Shown here: in pieces, positions 1 to 8,800 of the stretch | How the letters are laid out: each line of letters starts with the position of its first letter | Position numbering within the stretch: position 1 is the stretch's first letter | DNA from: a virus | Virus record (IMG/VR): IMGVR_UViG_3300021368_002593 | Location: 1 to 51,608 of that record | Strand: one strand, 5' to 3' | Length of the DNA stretch: 51,608 nucleotides | Notes under the pieces: generated by a model | Told to the model about the DNA's origin: nothing | Database searches by the model: none | What the model saw: only the letters and a program-made list of their open reading frames with translations | Program-made: the position numbers and the translations under genes

Positions 1-278
1 AGTTCATCATGATTGTGCCCACCAAGTCTTGCAACTACGATTGTATCACATTCTTCTCTACATTTCACCAAAGCTGCGATCTCGGCATGTAAAAAGATCT
101 TTTCATGCAATCCCACTCGTTCAGCGAACCGTGCCTGTATGGGATGCGTTTTCGTTTCGATATTTGTGGCAGTTACCACTACTCTACTTTTATTGAGCAA
201 AATAGCACCTACTTGCTTCTTCGATGGTGATGACCTGGCAGTTTCAATCGCCAGATCGTAGATAGAATCAGACAGCAT
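1..278 (-). CDS. Cytidine/deoxycytidylate deaminase-like protein (3' part missing)
   Basis: Reading leftward from an ATG at 278 gives 92 codons with no stop, so the gene runs off the left edge. The protein contains HAEIAALVKC, the HAE zinc-ligand motif of the CMP/dCMP deaminase family, where His binds zinc and Glu is the proton shuttle. The second zinc motif (PCxxC) would lie beyond the edge and cannot be checked. The ATG shares its A with the TGA of the helicase upstream (TGATG), which indicates coupled translation. In T4-like phages such enzymes feed the dTMP pool, but the substrate here is not determinable; RNA-editing or riboflavin-type deaminases share the fold. Confidence 0.8.
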   Translation of the reverse strand, partial: MLSDSIYDLAIETARSSPSKKQVGAILLNKSRVVVTATNIETKTHPIQARFAERVGLHEKIFLHAEIAALVKCREECDTIVVARLGGHNHDE

Positions 279-1474
279 CAGCGGCGCACCGTGGAGATGG
301 CCGGTTCTCCCTGCTCAAAGACGCAATCAACGACCGCCTGAACGCTTCTAGCAGTGCCCAGACCCACACGATCATAGACAGGCACACAGACCAGTCCAAA
401 CGTCTTCTCAGCGCCGCCCAGACGGATCACACGACCGATTGACTGACTGATTCCAATGTAGTCCATGTTACGCATGAACAGAACTGCTTCCAGTCCGTTG
501 ACGTTGATACCTTCAGACAGAATAGAGTGGTGCAAAACTACAAACTTCTTCTCAGGATCTTTGCCCCAAGCGTTCATCGTATCGAAGAACTTATCACGGG
601 TGACTTTCTCACCATCGATGATAGCTCCAGTCTTACTGGTGATATACATGCAAGAATAACCACGATCAGCAAGTTGCTGCTGAAAGTCAGACTCACTCAA
701 CAGTTTTACAATCTGCTTCGTAGAACGTGCAGCAATCAGAATTTTGTTGAGAGAGTTGTCATCAATAGTATCAAGCAGATTTGCACAATCAGACTGACGA
801 TCTTCACCAGTAGGCAACTCCTGAATCACAACTTTAGGAGGAAGAATATAACCTTCTTCAACCAACTTAGGTGCAGGAACATTGCAAATCACCTGACCAT
901 AAACCTCAGGATCATTCATCCCAGGTTTTGAAATAGTAAGACTGTGCTTAGGAGTAGCAGTGAAGAAATAACAACGGCGAGCGTTATTAGCAAAATACTC
1001 GGTAGGGCCAAAGAAATTGCGCTGAACAGAGTTGTGCGCTTCATCAAAATAAATGGTGTCAACATAGATATTTGCTTCTTGAAGACGACCAAGAGAGTGA
1101 TAAGTAGTGAAGATTAGTTCATGCACACCAACTGTACGACAGATGGTTTGGTGCATCTTGATCTGATCAACTTTGGTTGTAGAAGCATTATTAACTTCAC
1201 CACTATGAACATGCAGAACCTCTGCATTTTTGATGTGCTCAGTAAACTCTTCCCACAGCTGCACCGCCAGGAGGATGCGGGGAGCAACAATCACAATGGT
1301 TTTAGGACGATTGCTCTGCTCAAGTTCAGTCAGAGCGTCCTCAATCATACACATGGTCTTGCCACCACCCGTGGGGATGATCACCTGACCTTTGTTGTTG
1401 TCCCACATAGCGTTGACAGCATCGGTCTGGTGCGGGCGGAGAGTGATGGGCATAACCTCTTGCGTTGATGACAT
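278..1474 (-). CDS. Superfamily II DEAH-box helicase (type III restriction Res-subunit-like)
   Basis: ATP-dependent DNA helicase or translocase of about 398 aa. Visible motifs in order: Walker A PTGGGKT near the N-terminus, DEAH box (FDEAH), motif III TATP, and C-terminal motif VI QSIGRVIRLG. These two RecA-like domains without extra domains resemble the Res subunit of type III restriction enzymes more than T4 UvsW, which has an extra N-terminal domain. Role in recombination or replication is inferred. The start is uncertain: ATG 1474 has no Shine-Dalgarno and lies upstream of the start site predicted by the extended -10 at 1476-1484, whereas ATG 1453 (MPITL...) is preceded by AGAGG at very short spacing. 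Downstream it is coupled to the deaminase. Confidence 0.85.
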   Translation of the reverse strand: MSSTQEVMPITLRPHQTDAVNAMWDNNKGQVIIPTGGGKTMCMIEDALTELEQSNRPKTIVIVAPRILLAVQLWEEFTEHIKNAEVLHVHSGEVNNASTTKVDQIKMHQTICRTVGVHELIFTTYHSLGRLQEANIYVDTIYFDEAHNSVQRNFFGPTEYFANNARRCYFFTATPKHSLTISKPGMNDPEVYGQVICNVPAPKLVEEGYILPPKVVIQELPTGEDRQSDCANLLDTIDDNSLNKILIAARSTKQIVKLLSESDFQQQLADRGYSCMYITSKTGAIIDGEKVTRDKFFDTMNAWGKDPEKKFVVLHHSILSEGINVNGLEAVLFMRNMDYIGISQSIGRVIRLGGAEKTFGLVCVPVYDRVGLGTARSVQAVVDCVFEQGEPAISTVRR

Positions 1475-1475
1475 A

Positions 1476-1484
1476 ATTATAGCA
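1476..1484 (-). promoter_or_regulatory. Extended -10 promoter
   Basis: On the minus strand TGC is followed directly by a perfect TATAAT, i.e. an extended -10 (TGnTATAAT). No good -35 is seen. It lies straight after the terminator at 1486-1511 and would start transcription near 1469-1470, serving the helicase and deaminase. The same arrangement recurs at 35725-35733. Confidence 0.6.
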
Positions 1485-1485
1485 G

Positions 1486-1511
1486 AAAAGGGGCCCCTGT
1501 GAAGGGCCCCT
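1486..1511 (-). terminator. Rho-independent terminator after the ParB-like gene
   Basis: On the minus strand an 8-bp perfect stem (AGGGGCCC / GGGCCCCT) with a 7-nt loop is followed by TTTT. It ends the ParB-like unit, 28 nt after its stop codon. Confidence 0.8.
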
Positions 1512-1538
1512 GAACCAGTTCGCAGATTGGCACAGCGA

Positions 1539-2618
1539 TCAATAGTCTTCCAGACGGATGATCTTGAAGAGACGACGCATTGTTTTGTGAGTCTCATCGA
1601 ATGGGAGTTGTGGGTAAACTCCAAGGACACGATACTTGCGGTCTTTAGGTGCCTGAATGTTAATGGCTAGACCACTAGCAGCATAAGTTTTGTTCACAAT
1701 GTCAAAGCACTCATCATAACGGTCATCGACATACTTGAGCATGTCGGTATAACCTTTCTTGATCTTGGAGGGAACTTTGCAAGATGTGTAGAAAACGATG
1801 AGAGTTTCCTCAGGAATGTTGCGAGCAATCTTGCTCCATAGACGTGCTTGGTTAGTGTTACTGGGAGTGGAATATACCTCCAGTTTAGCATGACCAGGAA
1901 GGCAAGGTTCACCAGGCCAACAAACATTATTGGGGATGTCTGGAGACTTTTTCAGGTAAGCAATAACTTCATCCCTGTCAAGTTGAATAACTGCATCTTC
2001 ACCTCTAACAACACGCTCAAAGATGTCATCAACAAGCATGGGAATCTCTTTCTCAGAGATAAAGCGTTCTGCCTCAAACTCATTGTAGACCAGATCATAA
2101 ATGGCGGTCTTTTCGTGCATAATTGCACCAGACTTGATGGCAGCTACACCACCTTCAGAAAGATCTTCAAAGGTTGTAGGACGGTTTACGAGACCATCAT
2201 TAGCGACAAATCCTTCGCTCAGGTTTGCAACGAACTCATCAACAGTTTCGTCTTCCTGAAATACGAAAATGGCAACTGGAATCCACTCCTCACCAGCAAG
2301 AATTGCAGCACGAATCCGTGTACGACCATCACGAATCCTTCCGTCAGTTCCTACAATAGGCGGGAAGTCATTGTATTTCCAACCAACGCGAGAATAGGAG
2401 TGCTTGATCTTCTCATCAGCACGATCCTTGTTTCCGTTGGCACGAATGGCAGCATTATGTAGCTGCTCATCGGAGTAGTCAAGGTCTCCAATATACATGT
2501 AGGAGAACTTAACGAAAACACCACGTTTTGTGTGGTTGTTACATTCTTCTTGGGACCAGCGACCTTCATAGTTTCCAAGGTCAAGCTCTTGTCCGAATCC
2601 TTTTTTAGTTTTGTTCAT
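1539..2618 (-). CDS. ParB-like domain protein
   Basis: A 359-aa protein. Around residues 80-120 it carries DGRIRDGRTRIRAAILAG, the signature of ParB/sulfiredoxin-fold proteins (DG-x-R-...-RAA-x-AG), followed by a predicted strand of the same fold. The rest matches nothing I recognise. ParB-like phage proteins can be DNA-binding regulators, CTPases or nucleases; none of these can be assigned here. It has its own sigma70-type promoter (2692-2720), a pair of direct repeats in its leader (2640-2684) and a terminator (1486-1511), so it looks monocistronic and possibly autoregulated. Confidence 0.75.
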   Translation of the reverse strand: MNKTKKGFGQELDLGNYEGRWSQEECNNHTKRGVFVKFSYMYIGDLDYSDEQLHNAAIRANGNKDRADEKIKHSYSRVGWKYNDFPPIVGTDGRIRDGRTRIRAAILAGEEWIPVAIFVFQEDETVDEFVANLSEGFVANDGLVNRPTTFEDLSEGGVAAIKSGAIMHEKTAIYDLVYNEFEAERFISEKEIPMLVDDIFERVVRGEDAVIQLDRDEVIAYLKKSPDIPNNVCWPGEPCLPGHAKLEVYSTPSNTNQARLWSKIARNIPEETLIVFYTSCKVPSKIKKGYTDMLKYVDDRYDECFDIVNKTYAASGLAINIQAPKDRKYRVLGVYPQLPFDETHKTMRRLFKIIRLEDY

Positions 2619-2639
2619 GAGATGCTAAAAGCAAAGTAC

Positions 2640-2684
2640 CAACCGATTAAGATGTTTGCTAGAAGCAGGTCTCTCAACCGATTA
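2640..2684. repeat. Two direct repeats CAACCGATTA in the ParB-like gene leader
   Basis: CAACCGATTA occurs at 2640-2649 and again at 2675-2684, 35 nt apart, between the promoter and the start codon of the ParB-like gene. Spacing of about three helical turns would suit a repressor operator; this role is inference. Confidence 0.5.
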
Positions 2685-3197
2685 CCTTGTAACTATAACA
2701 GGTGGAGCATGTCCTGTCAAGGCCCTGACGTATTCTCTTTCTAGTCTTTGTCCTAGAACCCTGACACAAAGATCCATACTTACCTGCTGTGGCCTGCCTT
2801 TCCACCCATACCATTTAGTTTTTTTCCCTACATTATATGGTGGATTTTGATTCACTGACCAGTATTGTTCTGCGGTACAATCATATACAATCTCTCCATG
2901 TTGTGCCCACCAATGTTTCTCACCACGATAATCTACACCACTATATGATACCAACTCATCACTATCAATAAGATAGCATAGTGCCTGAGTGGCATGGTAA
3001 CAATGACCATAGAAACGATTGATACCCTTATCTTTTGGATACATCAACCTTTTTCCTTTCAAAAGATCTCCAGTCAGATTCTCTTGAATTAAATTTAATA
3101 CTTCTCCAACATCATCAAGAGACCAGGGCTCAAATTCAAGAACCCTAGTCTCAAAGATATTATCACCATCATAACGGTGTCTTTCAATAGTCTTCAT
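2682..3197 (-). CDS. Unknown protein with Cys-His-Asp pattern
   Basis: A 171-aa soluble protein. Its middle has GHCYHATQALCYL, then KHWWAQH, then VYDCTAEQY. The order Cys on a helix, His on a strand, then Asp resembles the papain/NlpC/transglutaminase-like fold, so a thiol hydrolase is possible but unproven. It has a strong promoter just upstream (3234-3262). The promoter of the next gene lies inside its 3' end. No specific family is recognised; it may be a conserved cyanophage hypothetical. Confidence 0.7.
   Translation of the reverse strand: MKTIERHRYDGDNIFETRVLEFEPWSLDDVGEVLNLIQENLTGDLLKGKRLMYPKDKGINRFYGHCYHATQALCYLIDSDELVSYSGVDYRGEKHWWAQHGEIVYDCTAEQYWSVNQNPPYNVGKKTKWYGWKGRPQQVSMDLCVRVLGQRLEREYVRALTGHAPPVIVTR
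2692..2720 (-). promoter_or_regulatory. Sigma70-type promoter for the ParB-like gene
   Basis: Minus strand: TTGACA at 2720-2715, 17-nt spacer, TATAGT at 2697-2692. It lies within the last codons of the gene upstream. It drives the gene starting at 2618. Confidence 0.7.
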
Positions 3198-3233
3198 AAG
3201 GCCTAGTATCTCAGATCATCCTGGACAAGCCAG

Positions 3234-3262
3234 ATTCTACACATATTTTAGATACTTGTCAA
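3234..3262 (-). promoter_or_regulatory. Sigma70-type promoter
   Basis: Minus strand: TTGACA at 3262-3257, exactly 17 nt, then TAGAAT at 3239-3234, in the gap between the fibre-like gene and the gene starting at 3197. The predicted leader is about 30 nt. Confidence 0.75.
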
Positions 3263-3267
3263 GTACC

Positions 3268-5832
3268 TTATGACATGGTGAATGATGTTGAAACTCCACC
3301 AGTTGCATCTGTAAATGTTAATACAGATCCAGTGACTGAAACTGTAATTTGATTACCAGAAGTTTGTTTAACTAACTGAACCCAAGCTCCATCTGCATAT
3401 GTTTCGAGTGTGTCTGTATCAACGTTGTAGATAACAGCACCATCAACAACACGACTTGAACTTACACTTGTGTTATAATTTCTCTGAACAGTAGTACATT
3501 TTGGTGGTAGAATAAATGAGTCAGTTCTTAGTCCAACGTCAACAGCACATGTGGGAGTATTTGTACTGAATCCAATGTCACCAAAATCACCAGTAGATAT
3601 ATCTCCTGGTGTAGTTGGCTCAACACCAATCTTGATAGTTGGACCACCAAAGATAGCTACCGTTGATCCTGTAACAGAAATACCTGCACCAATTTCACTA
3701 CCAGAACCAGGAGTTCCAACTACTATATTGTCATTAAAGGTAACATCATTTTCAATTTGTGTAAATGAAGCAGAAGTTCCAACTATACTCTGACAATCAA
3801 TATCATTTAAAGTAGCAATACCAGAAACAGTGTTGGTTTCTAGATCACCAAGAATCTTTACAGCACCAGTTAGTGTAGTGATACCTCCAACAAATAGATC
3901 ATTAGATACAGAGAGATCTCCTGAAGCAGTAAGTCTTTCTGCTACACTTAAAGATGCGGTTAATTCTAGAGCATTAAATGTTGATACTCCAGCATCTCCA
4001 GTCTCAGTAACATGACATTGGAAATTTCCACATGTTAATGCAGCACCTATTAAGACATCCGATGATATATCTAGTTTGAAGAATGTTGATACTCCAGATA
4101 GTGTAGCGAAGTTTAAATTTTGTGGAACTGCTGTTGTCAAATCTCCAACAATATTGAAATCAGCAACTGTTGTAATTCCAGTTGTGGTATTGTAATTAAA
4201 ATCAGCTGGTGTGATATTTAAAGCACTTAAAATATCTAGTGTTGCAAATGTTGAAACACCCGTATTATTTGCAATGGTTACATTATCAGGTAGGTCTACA
4301 AGTCCTGTAAATACCGAATTTCCACTGACATTAAAGTCATGTAGAATATCAAACGCATATGCAGTGGAAACACCATTATTTGCATCATTATTAAATGTAA
4401 TACCACGATAGATAATAACATCTTGATCAAACTGAGAGTCACCAGTGACTAATAACTGACCATCAATTTTAGCGTTACCAACTGATTGGAGGGGTCTATC
4501 AGGATTTGTGATGCCAATGCCAAGGTATCCATCCTTGGTAAAAGTCATCTTCTCCTCTCCACCATCACCTCTTAACCATCTAAAGTTTCCATTTAGATTA
4601 GCATTGGGAATTTGTCTACCTAGATGGTAAATGTAATCACCATTCGCATAGTTTGATAGTTCTAGTCTTAAAACTTCTTGTCTAAGTTCTGCTGTACTGT
4701 TACCAATACCTAAGTCACCACCAAGATTTAGAGTTGCAGCTCCAGTTTCTGTAAGAATTTCTAGATTAGTTCCTTGCTGTTGGAAAAGAACAAGTGAAGA
4801 TTGTGGATCTGTGGTGCCTATGCCGACTCCACCATCAGTAATATTAAAGATTGAACCACCTGTGCCAACTTTGAAACTATCAGTACCATCAGTTATTGCA
4901 ATCTTACCAACACTTAAATCACCATAAATGTCAGCTCTGTTGACAGTAAGTGCAATGCCAGCATCAACAGTATTTGCAGATACGAAACCAACTCTAATAT
5001 CTGGAGTTCCTGTTAGTGTTCTAGCAGTAGATGCAACAGCAGTAAGTGTGCCTTTAAACTCACCTTCGTTGAAGGTTGAAATACCAGATTCAATAACTGT
5101 ATTTGCAAAAATTCTTGCCTCACTATCTCTACCTGGTTCTGGTGTAACAGATCCAATGAATCCACCCAGAGCAGTAACAACACCACTTAGTTGTTGATCT
5201 TGTACTAATTTAAAGTCTGGAACGAGAGGAAGTTTATCTAGTTCTAATCTTGGGATTCTTGCTTGAGTTACAATACCAGACGTGAGTTCATCTGCATCTA
5301 AATCTGTTATGAATGTTCCACTACCAGCAAAACGAGTAGCAGTTATAGCTGCGGAAACATATATGTTTCCATACTGCATACCAATACCATCAAAACCCTG
5401 TTCAGGGTTTCCACCAACTTGAAGTTGATATTGTGGAAGTAGAGTTGAGATGCCAACATTACCACCATTGTAAACACTAGAAACACCAATACCAGTGTCT
5501 ACATCTACCCATTGTGATGTTGGAAGATTAGATAATTGTGAACCATCACCAAAGTATGAAACCACCCCAGTAAAGGCGGTCATAATACCATTATTAAATT
5601 CAAAATTACCAACTATAACACTCTTTCCAACACCAGTCTCGAAAGATGCACCACCACCTACACGAATCTCACTAAACGTACTCAAACCTGAAAACGCTGA
5701 TTCAGATCGAACATCCAAGAACTTGGTCGGTATCGATGTTCCGATACCAACCAGAGAACCATTAACAACTAGAGACTGATCAGACGCCTGAAGGCCTTCT
5801 CTAAAATTAAATACCTTCTTAAAATTTGCCAT
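3268..5832 (-). CDS. Large repetitive tail-fibre-like structural protein
   Basis: An 854-aa protein built of many short beta-rich repeats in which GVSTF or GISTF recurs every 40-60 residues, with GIGTTDPQ- and GNSTAEL-like segments in the middle. Such repeats are typical of trimeric fibre or baseplate-attached proteins of cyanophages. The N-terminus (MANFKKVFNFREGLQ) may be the virion-attachment part. It follows the 1959-aa fibre gene in the same orientation and has a CTAAATA late-type box 18 nt before its ATG. The receptor-binding role is inferred from repeat type and position. Confidence 0.8.
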   Translation of the reverse strand: MANFKKVFNFREGLQASDQSLVVNGSLVGIGTSIPTKFLDVRSESAFSGLSTFSEIRVGGGASFETGVGKSVIVGNFEFNNGIMTAFTGVVSYFGDGSQLSNLPTSQWVDVDTGIGVSSVYNGGNVGISTLLPQYQLQVGGNPEQGFDGIGMQYGNIYVSAAITATRFAGSGTFITDLDADELTSGIVTQARIPRLELDKLPLVPDFKLVQDQQLSGVVTALGGFIGSVTPEPGRDSEARIFANTVIESGISTFNEGEFKGTLTAVASTARTLTGTPDIRVGFVSANTVDAGIALTVNRADIYGDLSVGKIAITDGTDSFKVGTGGSIFNITDGGVGIGTTDPQSSLVLFQQQGTNLEILTETGAATLNLGGDLGIGNSTAELRQEVLRLELSNYANGDYIYHLGRQIPNANLNGNFRWLRGDGGEEKMTFTKDGYLGIGITNPDRPLQSVGNAKIDGQLLVTGDSQFDQDVIIYRGITFNNDANNGVSTAYAFDILHDFNVSGNSVFTGLVDLPDNVTIANNTGVSTFATLDILSALNITPADFNYNTTTGITTVADFNIVGDLTTAVPQNLNFATLSGVSTFFKLDISSDVLIGAALTCGNFQCHVTETGDAGVSTFNALELTASLSVAERLTASGDLSVSNDLFVGGITTLTGAVKILGDLETNTVSGIATLNDIDCQSIVGTSASFTQIENDVTFNDNIVVGTPGSGSEIGAGISVTGSTVAIFGGPTIKIGVEPTTPGDISTGDFGDIGFSTNTPTCAVDVGLRTDSFILPPKCTTVQRNYNTSVSSSRVVDGAVIYNVDTDTLETYADGAWVQLVKQTSGNQITVSVTGSVLTFTDATGGVSTSFTMS

Positions 5833-5850
5833 TGATATGGTGTTTTTATG

Positions 5851-5857
5851 TATTTAG
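5851..5857 (-). promoter_or_regulatory. Late-type promoter box (CTAAATA)
   Basis: CTAAATA on the minus strand, 18 nt before the ATG at 5832, in the short gap between the two fibre genes. It resembles the T4 late core TATAAATA. Confidence 0.5.
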
Positions 5858-5867
5858 GACTGGTTCC

Positions 5868-8800
5868 TTACTTGATACGAATAATATAGAATAGACCCAT
5901 GTAAGGAGGTAGGTTTTTGTTAGTTCCACTTTGACCTGTGCTGTCAACTGCGACGTTGTGGCTGTGTGATCCAGCATTACCAACGTTGTGGCTGTGTCCA
6001 CCACCATTACTAACATTACCACCGTGAGAGTGTGAACCACCACCGTCAACGACGTGAGTGTGATTTGATTGGTTAGGAATTTCATGACCATGATTTCCTT
6101 GGCTAGGAATATCATGTCTATGTTGACCATCCCCAGGAATATTATGGCGGTGATTGCCAGCGTTGTTCACACCGTGTCTGTGGTTTCCGTTGTAACTGGT
6201 TTGTACATTCTGACGGTCAGTTCTAGAAGATCTAGAGTTTCTGTTGCCGTATTCAGTCTGATTGTTTCTTCTTTGATATGTGTGTCTGTGAGCACCGCCA
6301 TTATTGGTTTGGTGTCCATGTTGTCCTTCATTACCAGTCTCCCCTTCGTGACTGTGGTTGCCAACGTTACCAGTTTCCCCTTCGTGACCATGTGATCCAG
6401 CACCAGCAACATTTCCACCGTGAGAGTGTGAACCAGCACCCTCAGTGGGGTGGCTATGGTTTGCCTGGTTAGGAATTTCATGTGAGTGAGCATTTGCTGC
6501 TACCACATTGTGAACGTGGTTTGGCTGGTTACTTGCATTACCAACGTGATCGTGAGAAATAACCGCAGCATCTTTACTACCACCAGTTCCACCTCTACCA
6601 TAAAGATTACCACCACCAACAACAAATCTATCCTCTAAGTTTGGAAGTAAGAATGTAGTTCCAGATGGATTTGCACCGAATGGGAATTGAAGACCACCGT
6701 TTGTTATGTTGGCATATAGATCAGGATAATCTGCCTGATTTAGTGTTGAACCATCACAAAGATGCCAGTATTCATTACCACTAATGAATGAAGTTGTGCC
6801 AGACCACATCACAATGCCACCAATAGGTGGTAGGTTGGGAACAATAAGTTGATCAGCAACAATAGTTCCATCAACATCTAAGTTGCCTTCAACTCTAGTT
6901 AAACCTGTGGCAGCTTTGAGGGTTAAGTTGTCAGATGTAGTTTCGATTCTGGATGTTGATGTACCAGAACCAACTTTAATGTTTGCAGCATCAATACCAC
7001 CATTGGCATCAATGTTACCACCAAAAGTACCAACACCAGCAACATCTAGAGCACCATCAATCTCGGCACTTCCACTAGATCTGAATCTTCCAGTGACTTC
7101 TAAGTTTGCATCAACTTTAGTATTGCCAGTAATGTTGACAACATTGTTGACTCTTAGTGGACCATCAAACTGAGATAGTAGTGTCTTGGATGGGCCACCC
7201 TCAACAACTAATCTCTGTCTGACAGTAACTTCATCGAAGATAACAGATAGAACAGAAGCATCCTCACCTCTGATTGATGGAACTGGTGCATCAAATGTCG
7301 ATTCTTCACCAGTTGATGGGTTGATAATCTTGTTACCAATGAAGAAGTCACCATCATTGTTCATAGCGGTGTATACAACCACACCACCAGATCTCTTCTG
7401 AGATTGTGTTAGGAACTCTTCTCTATCAGTCAGAGTAATATTCTGAACCTGAGGTAGACCTGTGGAGTAGTTACCAGGACCATAACCTAGATATTCAAAT
7501 GTATGACCAGAACCTCTCAGGATTGAAGGTCTGCGAAGCTCCATGCCTCTGATGTTGACTCTCCTGACTCTCTCACCCTCTTGATGACTGACAGTTTGAG
7601 AAGCAACAGCACCTCTGAGAACAGTCAACTCATTATTTGCAGATCCAGAGAGTTCTCCATCAGCAATTCTCATGATTTCAGCACCAATCTGGATGTAAGA
7701 TCCGATTGGGAATCTGATGTCAGTTCCTACACCAGAGTTTGCAACTGATAGAATAACTTTATTATCAGATTCAGCACTTCCTAGATCATTTCCTAGAATT
7801 GCATCATCATGTAGGAAGAGTGGTGTAACTCTAGATCCGATAGATTCTGTATCTGCATCGATTGAACCACCTTTTGCATCAAAGATGGTTGGCATTAAGA
7901 ACCTGGGACCAGTCTGTGGAACAGGATTTGAGTTAGCTTGTACAGTAAAGGTCAGAATACCAACTCTTTCTAGTACGTTAAATCCACCAAAACTATTGTT
8001 ATTGTTATCAATGATACCGAAACTAGCACCTGCAACTAATCCGTGTGCATTATTTGTTTCAATGGTTTGAACACCATCAGTAATTGCACCAACTGTCTTA
8101 ATACCAACTGAACGACCACAATCGATTACATACTGATTTTCGGATGGATTTGGATCTCCAGCCGTGATTGCAAAAGACACTCTATCCTTCGCAGGAGTTC
8201 CAACAACACGATAGAAGTTTGTAGCAGTGCTACCAATGCCAGTGATTTGAATTGAGTTTCCAATAAATGTAGAAATACCAGCATCTGTGATGGTGATTTC
8301 TGCACCAGTAAAGTTATCTAGATCTAATGTTTCTCCACTAGAATAACTGGAACCACCGTTGATAATCTGAACGTTTTGTACTGCACCACCAGAACCAACA
8401 GTGACTCTAGCTGTAGCACCATCCCAATCAGATGTTCCATCATTGAATAGTTTTATATTATAGTAATCACCTTCAGTGAATCCACTTCCACCAGTAAGAG
8501 TATCGAAAGTAGCAATACCAGCATATCCATGTGGACGATCTAGAATTACGGTAGCGATACCAACTTCATCATTTCTTTCAAAGTCGAGAATTGTTCTACC
8601 ATATCCAACTGATCTGGCGAACTTATCGATAGTTTCTCTTGTAACACTATTTTCAGGATCGTCAACTGCAACATCACCGATTGGAGCTCTCTTTGCAAAT
8701 GACTTAGCTGCATCTGGGTTGGCAAGAATATTATCTCTATCCAACTGAGGATAATATCTTTCAATGTCTGGTAGGAACTTGAGGTTATCAAATTCTTCTA

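Noticed and set aside
13-261. Rightward 82-aa frame at the left edge
   Set aside because: It lies wholly opposite the deaminase gene, which has a recognisable motif.
278-1474. Naming the helicase UvsW
   Set aside because: The motifs are general SF2 ones and the UvsW-specific N-terminal domain is not visible; it looks closer to a Res-subunit-like helicase.
4928-5197. Rightward frames opposite the fibre and tail genes
   Set aside because: They are low-complexity mirrors of repetitive structural genes, without ribosome sites.
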